NCBI GenBank assembly: GCA_003665825.1
Contig: QPFY01000008.1
Coordinates: forward strand, 1,054,001 to 1,118,000
DNA length: 64,000 nucleotides
Source: Microbotryum silenes-acaulis
Lineage: Eukaryota > Basidiomycota > Microbotryomycetes > Microbotryales > Microbotryaceae
Direction: 5' to 3'
The position numbers were made by a program, and so were the translations under genes. The notes under the pieces were generated by a model. It ran no database searches. It was not told the origin of the DNA and saw nothing but the letters and a program-made list of their open reading frames with translations. Below are positions 35,292-46,558 of the stretch, one piece after another; position 1 is the stretch's first letter; every line of letters starts with the position of its first letter.

Positions 35292-36191
35292 ATTCGAGGC
35301 ACCGCACTCAGAGCTTGGTTTCCTCGAGAGAGGTGTTCGTCTCGGTCTTTAAACGTATAATCCAACGCATGCTTATGTCCTGTGCTGCCTGGTCTACGAC
35401 GCGAGTTGAAAGAGAGAGGGGAGGGGGCTGTATTTTGCATTCTGTGTCTTTTTTATGCCACGAGTCGTTTGTGCTTTACCAGAGTCCACGCTCGTATGAG
35501 AGGAAGAGACGTATTTGCAAGACCGCGACATTGCGGAGAATCAATAAACCGGATGGACTGCAGCGGCACCTTGCGACCTGTTGCCTTGACCCCGGACACC
35601 CCTGTCTCGAACTCGGACATGGCCGATGTCTATCTCAGCCAACTTCCTAACTACATGGTCCTGACGACCTCTTAATTCAAGTCTAAAAGTGTTCATATTC
35701 TTTGTTTGTGTTCGAGTGGAAAAGAGTTGCTTTTTCTACGTCGTTTGTCCACAGCTTTACAGCCAGCCATCGACACCGACCCGAAGATTTGCGCGTCCGC
35801 TCTCATCTCGCACGACACCGTCCTCGGGATCCTCCACGCTTGCGACCTGGCTAACGGTAAACTTCCAAGAAACGATTTTGGCGTCCGGCCCTCGGTTAAC
35901 CACGATATCTTTCATCCCAACTAAAAGCGGCTGTTTAGGACTGGTCTAAATTCACTTGAACAAGAGGTGATCACAGTTCGATATTGGTTTATTTTCCTAG
36001 GACTACGGGGGTCCAGGTGGCCTATTCCCTCTCTATCGGTTTCTTCCCTTGATTCCCGGAGCGTAAGTTGGCTTCTCTGCTGAACTTTCCACATGTTAAC
36101 AGTCGTCTCTGCAATCCTCACCTCATACCAAAAGCATTCATTGCGGTACTTCCTTTTCGCGTCACATTGCAAGATCCCCCACCTTCCTAGC
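35292..36191. other. intergenic between convergent genes
   Basis: 900 bp holding both 3' UTRs. AATAAA at 35543-35548 is a plausible polyadenylation signal for the lipase. A 72-codon frame at 35706-35924 has no recognised motif and is probably chance. Confidence 0.5.
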
Positions 36192-38270
36192 TCAAGAAGA
36201 CGTCATCAACACCTTACGACTCCTCGTACCCTCGCCTGTCCCACTACAGGTCGTTGCTTGCGCCGAAGGTGAGGTCTGATAAGGGCTATGCGAGGCGGTC
36301 CTCTTTCCCGGAGTGGTCGTCGTCGTGGTCGTCGTTGTTGTTGTTCTTTCTTCCAAAGGTTTCGAAGGGACTGCTTCGATCCGACTTGTTGGATAGGTCA
36401 TATCGGGGGAAGAGGACGTCGAAGTTGGAGAGGTGTTGTTGAAAGAGGTCATGTAAGAATCGATAGGTGTACCCGGAGGGAAATTGTTGTCCTCTCCTTC
36501 GATCACTCCCTCCCCGTCATCCAGCTCATCATTCAGCTCCTCATCACTCTCCCCCCGATTCTCATCATCCACCGACATCCTCTCATCCCCCCCTCCCCTC
36601 ACTCCCTCATCATCCGGAGTAGTCGGCGCCATAACCACCGCCTTCGCCGTACTCGCTTCCAACCTCTTCAACAACTCCCTCGTACCCGTATCCCCCACCG
36701 TTCCCAAAATCTCCTGATCCGGAGGTGGGTGATCCATCGAGATCGTCGCTGATCTTACTGGGCTAGGTAGGTTCGATGCGGTAGCTTTGCTTCTCTTATC
36801 CTTTGGTGCGGGGATCAAGGCAGGTGAAGGACCTACGACGGGTGCGTCGTATGAGGTAGATGAGGGAATGGAGTGGGAGGGATCGACTAAAGCGCTCGCT
36901 GCGGAGGCGGAACGCTCGTTGAGAAGATGTCGTGCGAGGCCTTGCGGTAGGAGGACCCTAGATGGTGCTGCGACAGAGGTTGAATCGACGGGGGATGGAG
37001 TGAGAGATGAGAGGGAGGCGGGGACGGTAGAAGAAGCTGCTGTGGTGGTTGTGGCGACGGAGGAAGGGGTGGTCGAGTGGTCGATGGGTCGGAGGGGTGA
37101 GGAGGACCCGTCTTGGTCCATTGGGGTAGGTACGATGGAGGAGTGGACACCACGGGATGAAGGGGCAGGAGAGTTGATCATGGGCGGTGATGTAATTCCG
37201 TGTGAGGGAAGAGAAGTGGATGGCGGGGTGGAGCCTGATTGGACCGAGGCTTGGTGTGCCGGTGTCGGTGTTGAGGCCATAGGTGTTGGTAAAGGTGACG
37301 CCAAGCGGTACTGTGGGTGCGAAGTGACGAGCGATGTGTAATATTGCGCCAAGACGGTCCCCGTGGTCTGCTCATCATTTGAACAAGAGCCGAGCCCCCA
37401 TCAGTCACGTGAGCGGGACCCCCCCTTGCGACGATCACCTCGATCCACTAAGCACACACGCACCGTTAACCGCCAATCGATGGCTTCACATAGTTCCTTC
37501 TCCAACAGGTTCATCTCGGCGATACCGACGCCACCAACGCGGGCATAGCGACCATTGGTGCAGAAACTGTCGCTGAGCGCTTTGGAACCGACGCTGACGC
37601 CGGCGATGATGAACCGATGCACGGTCAGGGATGAGATGGTGAAGGTCGTCATTCTCGCACAAACTGGGTATCAGGAGAGAGAAAGAAAGGATATTCGGTA
37701 TGAGCCTTTCGTGCCAAAGTGACGAACATGGGAAGAAGGTTGCGGCTGCGCCCGCATTGGCTGATGCGCACCTTTATCGACGTAGGGTAATAGGATCAAC
37801 AGACAGCACGGTTCAACATTCGTGTACCTGGCTATCCGCACGAGGTAGTCCTTGACGTTGATCGAAGGTGGGGCCCTCGAATGGAACCGCGTGAGCGAGG
37901 AAGGCGTCAACGGGATCCGGTCGTTGTGCTGGATCAGGCGGTCCAGCATGGAAGCTGTGGGGGACACTGCAGCATTAGAATCGAGGGAAAAGAGGGGGCA
38001 GGATGAAGAACACTGACCTATTAGCCTGATGAGATCGTTGACCTGACAGAGCTCAAACAGATTAGGCACGACCCTGAGTCCGTCCGAATCGATGACGGTC
38101 GGCACGATCTTGGGCCCTCTACTGCTGCTGCTGGGATTACTCTCGGGCGCAGTTGTGGTCGCTGTGGTGACCGCTGGATCGGAAGTTGTGGATGCTGGGG
38201 TGGGTACATCGTCCTGCTGGACGGGTAGGCGAGACGGACCTGCGACGGCATTCGCATTCGTCGGATCCAT
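36192..38270 (-). CDS. Pho80-like cyclin with long C-terminal tail
   Basis: Four exons (38270-38018, 37954-37772, 37663-37464, 37367-36192) give 603 residues. A Ser/Thr-rich N-terminus of about 70 residues precedes a Pho80/PREG-type cyclin box (about 70-220). That box has SMLDRLIQHNDRIPL, TRFHSRAPPSINVKDYLVRI, CCLLILLPYVDKVCAR, FTISSLTVHRFIIAGVSVGSK and VGGVGIAEMNLLEKELCEAI. Pho80 pairs with the Pho85 kinase and represses the phosphate-starvation response. The last exon adds about 370 low-complexity residues rich in Ser, Pro and Thr, with a poly-Thr run and an acidic patch (SDEELNDELDDGEGVIEGED). Yeast Pho80 (about 290 residues) lacks such a tail. It may instead be another Pho85 cyclin of the same subgroup. 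Confidence 0.88.
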
Positions 38271-39036
38271 GCCGGCGTACAAGGTGCTGTCACAGCGCAG
38301 ACCGTATGACGATCCAGAGTGGTTGCGTCAAAATGCACGTTGTTAGGCAAGAACAAAGTCGTGTCGAACCCAGCCTACGACGCCGATAGCGAAAGAACGG
38401 ACTCACGACGACTCACGACGACTCACGACGACTCGTGATCGACTGATGTCCCACTCGGCCCAAGGCAACGGAGCGAGACGGAGCGGGCGGGGGCGACGAC
38501 TGCGACGGGCGACGGGGATGGCGGTCGAGCGATGCAAACCCGTCTGGTTCAGTTGAGATGCACAAGGACTAGACGTCGGAGAGGCAGGCGAGCCCGAGTT
38601 TCAGCAGACCTGTCCCGTTGTGAGTGTGGGGCGTCAAGGCGTGATCGGTCGAGCGGTTCGGAAGGCGCCGACATAAAGGGAGAGAGCGAGCAAGCGCGGG
38701 GGGACGAGAGGTGCTCGGCGAAAGAGGTGCACGTTCCTAAAATTCCCATCCAGCCCCGAGGAGCTGCTGCTGCTGCGAGCGGCCACGAACTGCGGAAAGA
38801 GAAACGACCAAGTTTACAGTACACTCTCAGGGAATCAGACACAGAAAAACTCGCGAGATTCCAATGGCTCAGATCTTGATGCGGTTCGAGATTGAACCAA
38901 TCAGTTCGCCCTCGGAGGGGGGGTCATCTCGCCTGTCGACCTCAACAAAGGCCTCTCGAGTTCTCGAATTAATCGAGACCGGCCCACGCAGTCACCGAGG
39001 CAGGCAGGTACGACCATATTCATTGCAAGCTCATCA
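38271..39036. other. upstream region of the Pho80-like gene with a 10-bp tandem repeat
   Basis: 766 bp between two minus-strand genes. Three exact copies of ACTCACGACG at 38401-38430 plus a degenerate fourth lie about 130 bp before the start codon. They could be tandem regulatory sites or slippage. No other gene. Confidence 0.45.
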
Positions 39037-40167
39037 TCACCCTTCTCGATGCAATAGAACTGCTCCTCCGAGGACTGTCAAATGTAGAGTATTTCGAGTG
39101 ATCAGCTCAATTGATTCAATTGCTCAATGCAAACAGCTCGTCGACGATCACCTACTCGCAAGCAAGGCGTACTTGAGCTTGGGAAAGTCGTTCTGCAGAA
39201 TCGGGAACCACCACGATGTTCAGTCAGTTCAGTGCGTTTTTGAACGAGACAAACTAAATCCCATCCGTACCATCATAATCGTCACGTATCCAACATAAGG
39301 CACGTAGCTGTGTCGCACAAACCGCATCAGCACCCACACGACCACCTCAAGACGACAGCCGTCCAGACCGAGAACTAACCCTTGTACCTTCCCGACGATA
39401 TGACTTCGTTGGAGGTACTTGATCCCATTGTATAGATCGACATCATCGGCCATGTTGTTGTCCCCCTTGGTCAGGATCCATTGCTCGGTCGTATTCCTCC
39501 TGCTCGGGATATCAAAAACTCCAGCATCGGTCATCCTCCCCCTTCGAAAACCCCATCGGTGGTGAAAAAGACTGACTGATCATGCACCTCAATCACACGA
39601 TGCACGATCGGGATCGGGGTGCCGGGGATTTTGTAGACGGTGATATCGCCGAGCTTGAGCGGGGCTTTGCGTGGCATCGTCAGGAATAGGAGATCGCCTC
39701 GCTTTTTTGGGGGGAAACGAGGTGTGTGCGCGGGGGAGTGGGTGGTCAGGTCAGCATTGCTCAAAGGACCGTAGCGTGATTCGTCCCTTGGAAACACACC
39801 TGAATAGCCGGTTCCATAGATTCACTGCACACGCACACCGAATTCGAATGAAAGGCGGACACGTCAATCACCGACAAGCGCGGTGGCGGATGGGCCCTCT
39901 GTTAAACACTGACCTCAACACGACGACGATCGGACTTTCGGTATTGCAGATCACTCCCAAGCCTTTCCACATCATCAACGCCGTCGAGAGGACGGTGGCG
40001 AAGTTGAGGGCTTGGAGCAGGACCTGGCATGATGGACGAGAGGAGGTTCGTCCGTGAATCGGGCGAGTCAGTTCGATGTGTGCCCAGCGCATAGAGGTAG
40101 TTCGAGGGGCTAGACTCACATGTCGAAATCCCAGCCTCCGTAATGTGGCAATCTCATCCGTGAACAT
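39037..40167 (-). CDS. SEC11: signal peptidase complex catalytic subunit Sec11
   Basis: Endoplasmic-reticulum membrane serine protease that removes signal peptides. Eight exons (40167-40120, 40023-39914, 39824-39800, 39701-39577, 39499-39380, 39307-39271, 39192-39156, 39074-39037) give 179 residues, the usual size. A single membrane span (about residues 20-48) is followed by the catalytic serine in SESMEP (Ser55), encoded by a 25-nt exon. The His motif is [13 protein letters not shown] and the Asp motif is TKGDNN. The C-terminus [20 protein letters not shown] matches the family end. Most family members have SGSMEP; the Gly-to-Glu change next to the nucleophile is noteworthy. Every splice junction restores phase. 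Confidence 0.95.
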
Positions 40168-40604
40168 GGTGTTGGTTCAGGGCGCGAGACGAGAGCTTGA
40201 GCAACTGCGAGGGTGGACGTGTCGTGTCGTGTCGTATCGTGTCGTGGCGTGAGAGCGGTGGCAGTGGTACCACAGTCGAGACGACTAGGCAATTGATCTG
40301 AAGTGATGCCAAAGACGCCTTGAGGGTCAATCCAAACCTTGAAAGTGCTCCGAGGGGGTGCAATGCGTCGACTGAGCTTGCAGAGGTCCGAGGGGGTGGG
40401 GGCAGCCGGGCTGGAAGAAGGACTAGCTGGCCCGCCGTCCGAGTCGGTCAGCAGATTCTTCAAGCTTGTCCAACTTTCATTGAGGCCCGTTAATGCGGGC
40501 TGACAGAATGCAAACGACAAGGAGTAATTATATTAAAGAAAGTTTATTTCTATCACACGCCCCCGTCTGGTGTACTATATCTTGCCTTCCTCCTCCGGAG
40601 CTAC
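40168..40604. other. intergenic with GTGTC microsatellite
   Basis: 437 bp between minus-strand genes. A (GTGTC)n-like tract at 40219-40251 lies about 50 bp upstream of the SEC11 start, within its presumed leader. An AT-rich 3' UTR of the NADH dehydrogenase gene spans about 40520-40560. Confidence 0.45.
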
Positions 40605-42588
40605 TCAGAATCGAGTGATACTCCTGCCGAAAATCCAGTTGGCGAACCAGTAGAACGCGAGCGTGCATCGATTACGCCACGACATGGCCTTGACCCAGTA
40701 TGCACTCCGCCAGAGTAACCCTAAAAAAAGGAATATCGTATTATCAGTCAGCATCGAAGATGTACGATAGCCTCAGCATCATCGAGGGCTTACAAGCAAA
40801 GCGACCGCCTTCTTTGAATCCGTCCTGGGTCGCACCGCTGCGATCGAATAACGCTTTCCAGTTGCCAATGTACGTCATGATACCTTGGTTGTGGAATTCG
40901 AACGGTCCGGGTAACGGTAGATCTCGTACTCGCGCATTGAGAATCTTGGCGAGATGAACCGCTTCCTGCGAGCAGCTCGAAACGGGCGATTCGTCAGATA
41001 TTTGCAACATCGTAAGTACCATCGAGAAGCTTTACGGACCTGATTGGCTACTTGAGCTGTAGCGGGTAGCTTTTGTTCAAGCATGGCCGCATCACCGATC
41101 GCGTAGACATCCTTGAGCTCCTTGCCGTCGACGGTTTTGGGGTTGAAGTGCCCGTTGACTCGCAGACTGCGGATGAAGGAGGCGACGAGGGTCAACACAG
41201 GTAATCGGTACGAGATGGAACCGAAAGCGCATACCTGTGAGTCTTCTCATCATGTTCCAACTCCTTGAGGGATGCAATGAGCGGGTTGGGCGCGAGCCCG
41301 GTTGACCAGACGAGCATTCCGAATGGTACTGCAGGCCGAGCGAGATTCCAGTCAGGTCCTTCGGGTTGCAGGATATCAGGATCTAAAACGTACCGGTGCC
41401 CTCCTCTTTAATCTCGATACTGGCTTCGTTGACCTTGACGACATGTCGCTCCGTCTTGATCTGTACACCCTGCCTCTGGAACTGCGCCATCGCATACTCG
41501 ACCAGACTCTTGTCAAACGCGCCTAAAATGGTCGGCGAGACATCATAGATGGTGATGCGACAGAACTTGGAGACGTGGGGATAATGCCGCTTCATGTCTT
41601 CTTCGATCAGATCGTGCAACTCTGCGGCGAACTCGATACCTGTTGGACCACCGCCGACAACGACGAAATGAAGGAGGTTGGCTCGCTCGACGTCGGTCAC
41701 GGTCGGGGAGGCTGCGAGCTCGAAGCACTCGAGGATTCGGGAACGGATCCTCCGGGCATCCTTGATGTCCTTGAGGAAATGACCGAACTCCTTGACTCCG
41801 GGGGTGTTGAACGTCTGCGAGTAGCATCCGACACTGATCGTGAGGATGTCGTAGTCCAGTGCGAAAGGCTTCACACCGGGGTACAGCGCCGAATGCTCAA
41901 AGTCCCGACTTGAGCCGACCTCGGTGCCCAGGGATTCTGATCCGTTCTTAAGCTTGCTAGCGCTCCCTCCAACGGTAGGGAGACAGTTAATCTAAAAGTT
42001 TGAGGAGTAGACATGAACCGTCAGTAAATGTTAACTCAACCTTGTTCTTGAGATCGATCGAAGTCGCTTGAGCCTGAAAGCTGACGACCTGCGGGTATCG
42101 TCGGGCGGGCTCAAGTGCACAGCGGAACTCGATCGTACCCACCGCTGTCGAGGCTAAGAGAGGTGTCATAGCAAAGTAGGTCTGTCATGTCAAAAAAGTA
42201 GTCGGTGGGACTGGGAGCGGTTGATATGGCTCGAGCTCTGGTACGACTCGGTGACCGAGGCCGGCGTTCGGACCAGCTTGGACTGACGTTCGGTGAGACC
42301 ATCACGACGTCATAGCTGCGCTTGTCGACTTTCCCTGTTACGAAATGCAGGTGGAAGGGGAGTCAGCGTGAGATGGATCTTCCATACTATCTACCTTTAG
42401 CTTGTCAATTCACTCATAAGATCGTAGCCTCCCCAACCCGAACCGAGGATCACGACGCGCTGCTTGGCCCATCGAGAGCTATGTGAGAACGATCGACGCG
42501 ATCCGGCGAGAACGGGTGCAGCGACCTTGAACTTGGGCACCATGACGGCACCGCTTGCTGTGCTAGTCGTAAATCCATATCGAAACAT
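40605..42588 (-). CDS. type II NADH:ubiquinone oxidoreductase, mitochondrial
   Basis: Single-subunit, rotenone-insensitive, non-proton-pumping NADH dehydrogenase of the mitochondrial inner membrane. Eight exons (42588-42414, 42334-42288, 42181-42041, 41991-41394, 41328-41235, 41166-41040, 40965-40794, 40720-40605) give 489 residues. A basic, Ser-rich presequence ends near SRRSFSHSSRWAKQ. The FAD-binding motif VVILGSGWGGYD is at 45-56. A second nucleotide-binding motif, FVVVGGGPTGIEFAAEL, is at about 230-246. YFAMTPLLASTAVGTIE and DVYAIGDAAM are also diagnostic, and the end WRSAYWVKAMSWRNR is the membrane-anchoring C-terminus. No EF-hand insert is present. Whether the active site faces matrix or intermembrane space cannot be decided. 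Confidence 0.94.
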
Positions 42589-44266
42589 GGCTGTGGAGCG
42601 CCCCCTTGTCCGGACGCTGTATTCCAGGTTTGCTTTGGCGGTTCGCGGTGGGAGATCGAGCCATGACCGCGGCGCACCCTCCGATCAAAAGCACTTCGCA
42701 CAGCAAGAACCCATCTCCGAGCTGCACACGGTCGTACCACACCGCACACCCATGGGTTGCCGGAGTTGGGGGGAAGACTAGTATTTCAGGCACATCGTGA
42801 GCTCAACAACTTCTGTTCCCATACTCACCCAATATGAAAGCGCCTGGATAAGTCCTTTCTTCCGCATCGGACGCGCCATCAACCGTCTGCCCCGGAGATG
42901 TACCTTCGGCGGTCGGACGCGACAACTTCAATCAGCTCTTACTACGTAGCCTAGTAAAAGTTCAGACCTATCAAGCGGTACCATATTCAACCTACGAACA
43001 CCCAGGTCTTCGCATAACATGGAGTCGAATCTTTTTATTAGGTACTCCGACCTCCGCGCCGTCGCGAGGCTCCCACAGACGCGCTTCACGACGGCGGAGC
43101 TCCGGCAGTCCGCTGCGCCGGAGGATCCTGCAACTTCTCCGCCGTTCATAATTGATAGCCGCTCGGGCCTGAGAGGACATTGCAGATAAGGCAATTCTAG
43201 TTAAGATGGTATGTTGGGCATTTACTACCTTTCCTATTGATTTTCCCAAAACCCCTTTGGGCCCGAAGATAGCTGCCTAGGTACTATCTCTGCCCGGCGC
43301 TGGGTGACGGGATCTCCCACCCACCACTAAAATTGAGTCGATGTATGTGTCGGAAGAGAGAAGGAAAAAAAGTTCCGGTCTGTACGCTCGATGGTGGCTG
43401 TCGTGGTTCCGTCCTGTCCCGTCGATTTCGGTCGACCCGAAGTACTTATAAAGTGCCGGCGTGACGCGCTCAATCAACATTCCGATCGCCCGCCGCCCGG
43501 AGTCCGCGCCATCTCGCGCCATGGGATCGGCGAGCTGGACCGGCCGATCAGGTACCTGTACACGTCTTTTCGCTCCTTGCCACTCTCAAAAAATTGCATA
43601 CTTATATCGATCGACTCTTACTGCTGCATCCAAGACTAATGCTTGGGATACTCTCACACTTGCTGACCGCAAAAAACTCGCCGAAAGGAGATTTTGGCAG
43701 CAGAGGCAGAAGAGTAAGGTGGCCTATGGGTCTCTGCGGCAAGTCTCAAGGCGTGCATTTCTAGCGACTTGCGAGCCACTACTGTACGCCAGCCAATAGC
43801 GCGTGCCATGAGCTGGCGCAGTGGCGAGCGCAGACCGTGGCGCGCGGGGCGCCCTCCTGAAAATAGAGCGGTCGGGCATGCGACCTGCGCGGACCCTGTT
43901 GTTGTGGTGGTACGTTCGCGTGCCAATTTGCCAGCTGATGGATCGGTGGGCGGGGCCTGTGCCCTTCACCTGAGGCCTTTGCTCTTTGTCTTCCTCCCTT
44001 GCCATCCCAATACCAACGTCTTACTGCCTCAAGCCCTAGGTTCGCCTTACGGTCTTCCCTTCCGGTCCTTATCTTCTCGACGCCCTCAACGCCTCAACGC
44101 GACCGACGCGCCCTCGTCGACGAACCGAATCTCACTCAACTCCTTCCCGTCGCCCTCCGCCTGACCAACCACCGCCGATCGCCCCAAGTTTATTTTCTTC
44201 CCCGCCCTCCGCTTCGACCAATACCCGAGGCCGATCTCCAACCCAAATCCAAAGTAGTCCATCAAC
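42589..44266. promoter_or_regulatory. long divergent promoter region
   Basis: 1.68 kb between the divergent NADH dehydrogenase and secreted DPBB protein genes. CT-rich leader at about 43980-44260 before the DPBB ATG. No conserved gene, tRNA or repeat recognised in between. Confidence 0.45.
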
Positions 44267-45339
44267 ATGCGTTCCATCAGCTTGATCAGTCTTCTCCTCG
44301 CCGTCACTTCGGTGCTCGCGCTTTCCGCCGACTCCGTTGTCGAGTCTAGCCTCTTTGAGCGATCGACGATCGAGGGCGCGCAATTCGACCGTCGCACCGG
44401 TATGCTCACGTGGGACGATGCAGAGGCACCGCTTGCCAAGCGTGATGGAGAGATCTCCTTCATGGCCTCGTTCGAAGTGACGAAGCGTGACACGTCCGAA
44501 GCTGGTTCCAGCCTTGAGAAGCGTGGCCGCCGGTGAGTTGCCGACCAATAGGGGTTTCCTCGCCTGGGGAACAAAGAACATGCTGACTGACCCTCATGGT
44601 CTTGCAATTCCTGCATGCGTATTTTTCCTCGTCCACAGCAACCACCACAAGAAGTCGAAGAGCAAGAAGTCGAAGAAGTCGAGCAAGAAGAGCAAGAGCA
44701 AGAAGAAGAAGGCTTCGACGAGCTCGTCCGGCGGAGACGTGTAAGTCTTTTACGTTGAGATCTTCTCTCGATTTGTTCGTTTGGTGTGATAGAAATCGCT
44801 TGCGGGCTGATCCTGCAGGTGATTGACACCATACCACATCTATGGCATGTGCAAGACTGCCCGAGTTGGGGCTGCTCTGGCTGGCTATTGTTTTTCGACC
44901 CCCAAAACGATGCTCTCCCCTACAGTCGAGCTGACTCTAACCGCTTTCGTTGGCTCTCGTTCACAGTGCTACCTGGTACACCAAGAAGGACTTGCTGAAC
45001 CCCTCGTGCGGCCGCAAGTCGCACTGGACCCCCACCGACCGCTCGCTCGTTGTCGCCCCTACCGAGCGTTGGGCCCACCGCCCCGCGTGCGGCTCGTTCT
45101 TGCGCATCACCGCCCCCGGTAGCAACAAGTCCGTCGTCGTCCGAGTTTGGGATACCTGCGGTGGCTGCGCGCCCAACGTGCCTCACGTCGACCTCACCAT
45201 TGGTGCCTTCACCAAGCTCTGGCGCCAGGACGTCGGTTTGGTCAAGGGCGTTCACGTTCAGGTTCTTTCCGGCCCTCCTTTCAACCCCAACAAGTGGGAC
45301 TCGCACATGGTCGCCCTTTACGGTCCCAAGACCCAGTAA
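44267..45339 (+). CDS. secreted double-psi beta-barrel (RlpA/expansin-like) protein
   Basis: Three exons (44267-44532, 44639-44740, 44967-45339) give 246 residues. The N-terminus MRSISLISLLLAVTSVLALS is a clear secretion signal. A pro-region with KR dibasic sites (AKRDGE, TKRDTS, EKRGRR) suggests Kex2-type processing. Exon 2 encodes almost only Lys and Ser (KKSKSKKSKKSSKKSKSKKK), a highly basic linker. Exon 3 is the barrel: TWYTKKDLLNPSCGRKS, a CGSFLRI core, VVRVWDTCGGCAPNVPHVDL and FTKLWRQDVGLVKGVHV, with four or more cysteines. The family binds cell-wall polysaccharide or acts as small effectors; the poly-basic linker could bind acidic wall polymers, which is inference. Confidence 0.88.
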
Positions 45340-46558
45340 ATCAGTCTTTGGAGCTCGATAAGGGTGTTGCTACCCGTGGCCACCTTTTCTGAATCACCGT
45401 CTGGAAAACCCCCTGTGTGGCGCTAGCGCTGTCAAACTGAACGCTCGATGCGTTTCTTCTCTTTCCTCTCGTCTCTCCAATTCGGCGTTTTCATTTTCCT
45501 CAAGTTTCGGAATGTTTTTATCATGATACCCCTTGAGGTCTCCCAGTTGGCGCTCGATGTTGATCCTCCCCGCTGCGTGAGGGAGAGTGTGCAAGTATGC
45601 TCGAGCTTTTTTTTAGCTCTCTATTGTTACTAGCCCCTTTCTCGTAAAAGTTTCGTGGCCGAGTCTTGATCTCTCTTCGTGGCAATTGCCTTTTTGGGGA
45701 ACGATGCGCGTCCTCACTCTTGTTCACATGCCCGCGAGCCATAATTCGCCGAGAGAAGGGTTCTACCACAGTGCGTGAGATCGTGGTCTCTCAAAGCTTG
45801 TCTGAGATGCCTACTCCCATTGGACGAGCCATAAGCATGAAAGTGACTTGGCTGGGGGCTTCCCGCGGCCGGCCGGCTGCCCACTTCCCCGCAACGAGGT
45901 CCGTGCGCCAAGCTTCGTTCATTTCATACCCCCTTTTTTCGCTGTTTCGGATCTGGGCGACTTTTCTGCTGGTCGGGTCAGCGTAGCCCCGCATGCTCAC
46001 CTTGACAACAGCGGTACTGTTATGAGTCTCAAGTTCCCTCTGCTTACATGCCTCAAAAATGCAGTGTTGCCAGAAGTGGCAGCGCTCTAGTCTCAAACAG
46101 GGCGACATCGACGGCTTGCCTCTTTTGGCAGGGGTGCTCGCCCTCGGCATACGCTTTTTGGGGGTTTTCGCACGGCAAGCGCGAGCGGTCCCGCAGCTTT
46201 CCCGCGCGGCCGAAATTGTCTCGGCCGCGGTTGCCAAACCTTTTGAGACGATTGAGACAAGAGCCTCTTTCCCTCCTCACCCTCTCAGACCTCGGACACT
46301 GCAGTCACTGTCGTTCTCGCTCTTTCACCACTCCTGCTCGATCAATACTCTTTCTATCCACATTTTCGACTTGGCTGTCTAGTTCTTCGATTGTCTCAAG
46401 GCTACATCAATCGACTATAAACTCGCATACACGCCCCTCCCGCGCCGGGACTTGTCACTCTTCGCATCCATCCCACTCAGCTCGTCTCGCCACGCGGTAA
46501 CGCCGCGCATAGCACACACGCACACGCACACGCACACGCACACGCACACAGCACCATT
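45340..46558. other. intergenic with ACACGC microsatellite
   Basis: 1.2 kb between plus-strand genes. A (CACACG)n tract at about 46512-46551 ends eight bases before the next start codon, so it lies in the 5' leader. Pyrimidine-rich sequence spans about 46260-46480. No gene. Confidence 0.5.

Noticed and set aside
35706..35924. 72-codon frame downstream of the lipase gene
   Set aside because: No splice-supported extension, no recognised motif, and lies in the 3' UTR region of convergent genes.
46512..46551. CRISPR-like or regulatory repeat array
   Set aside because: Simple ACACGC microsatellite with no spacers; a eukaryotic leader sequence.
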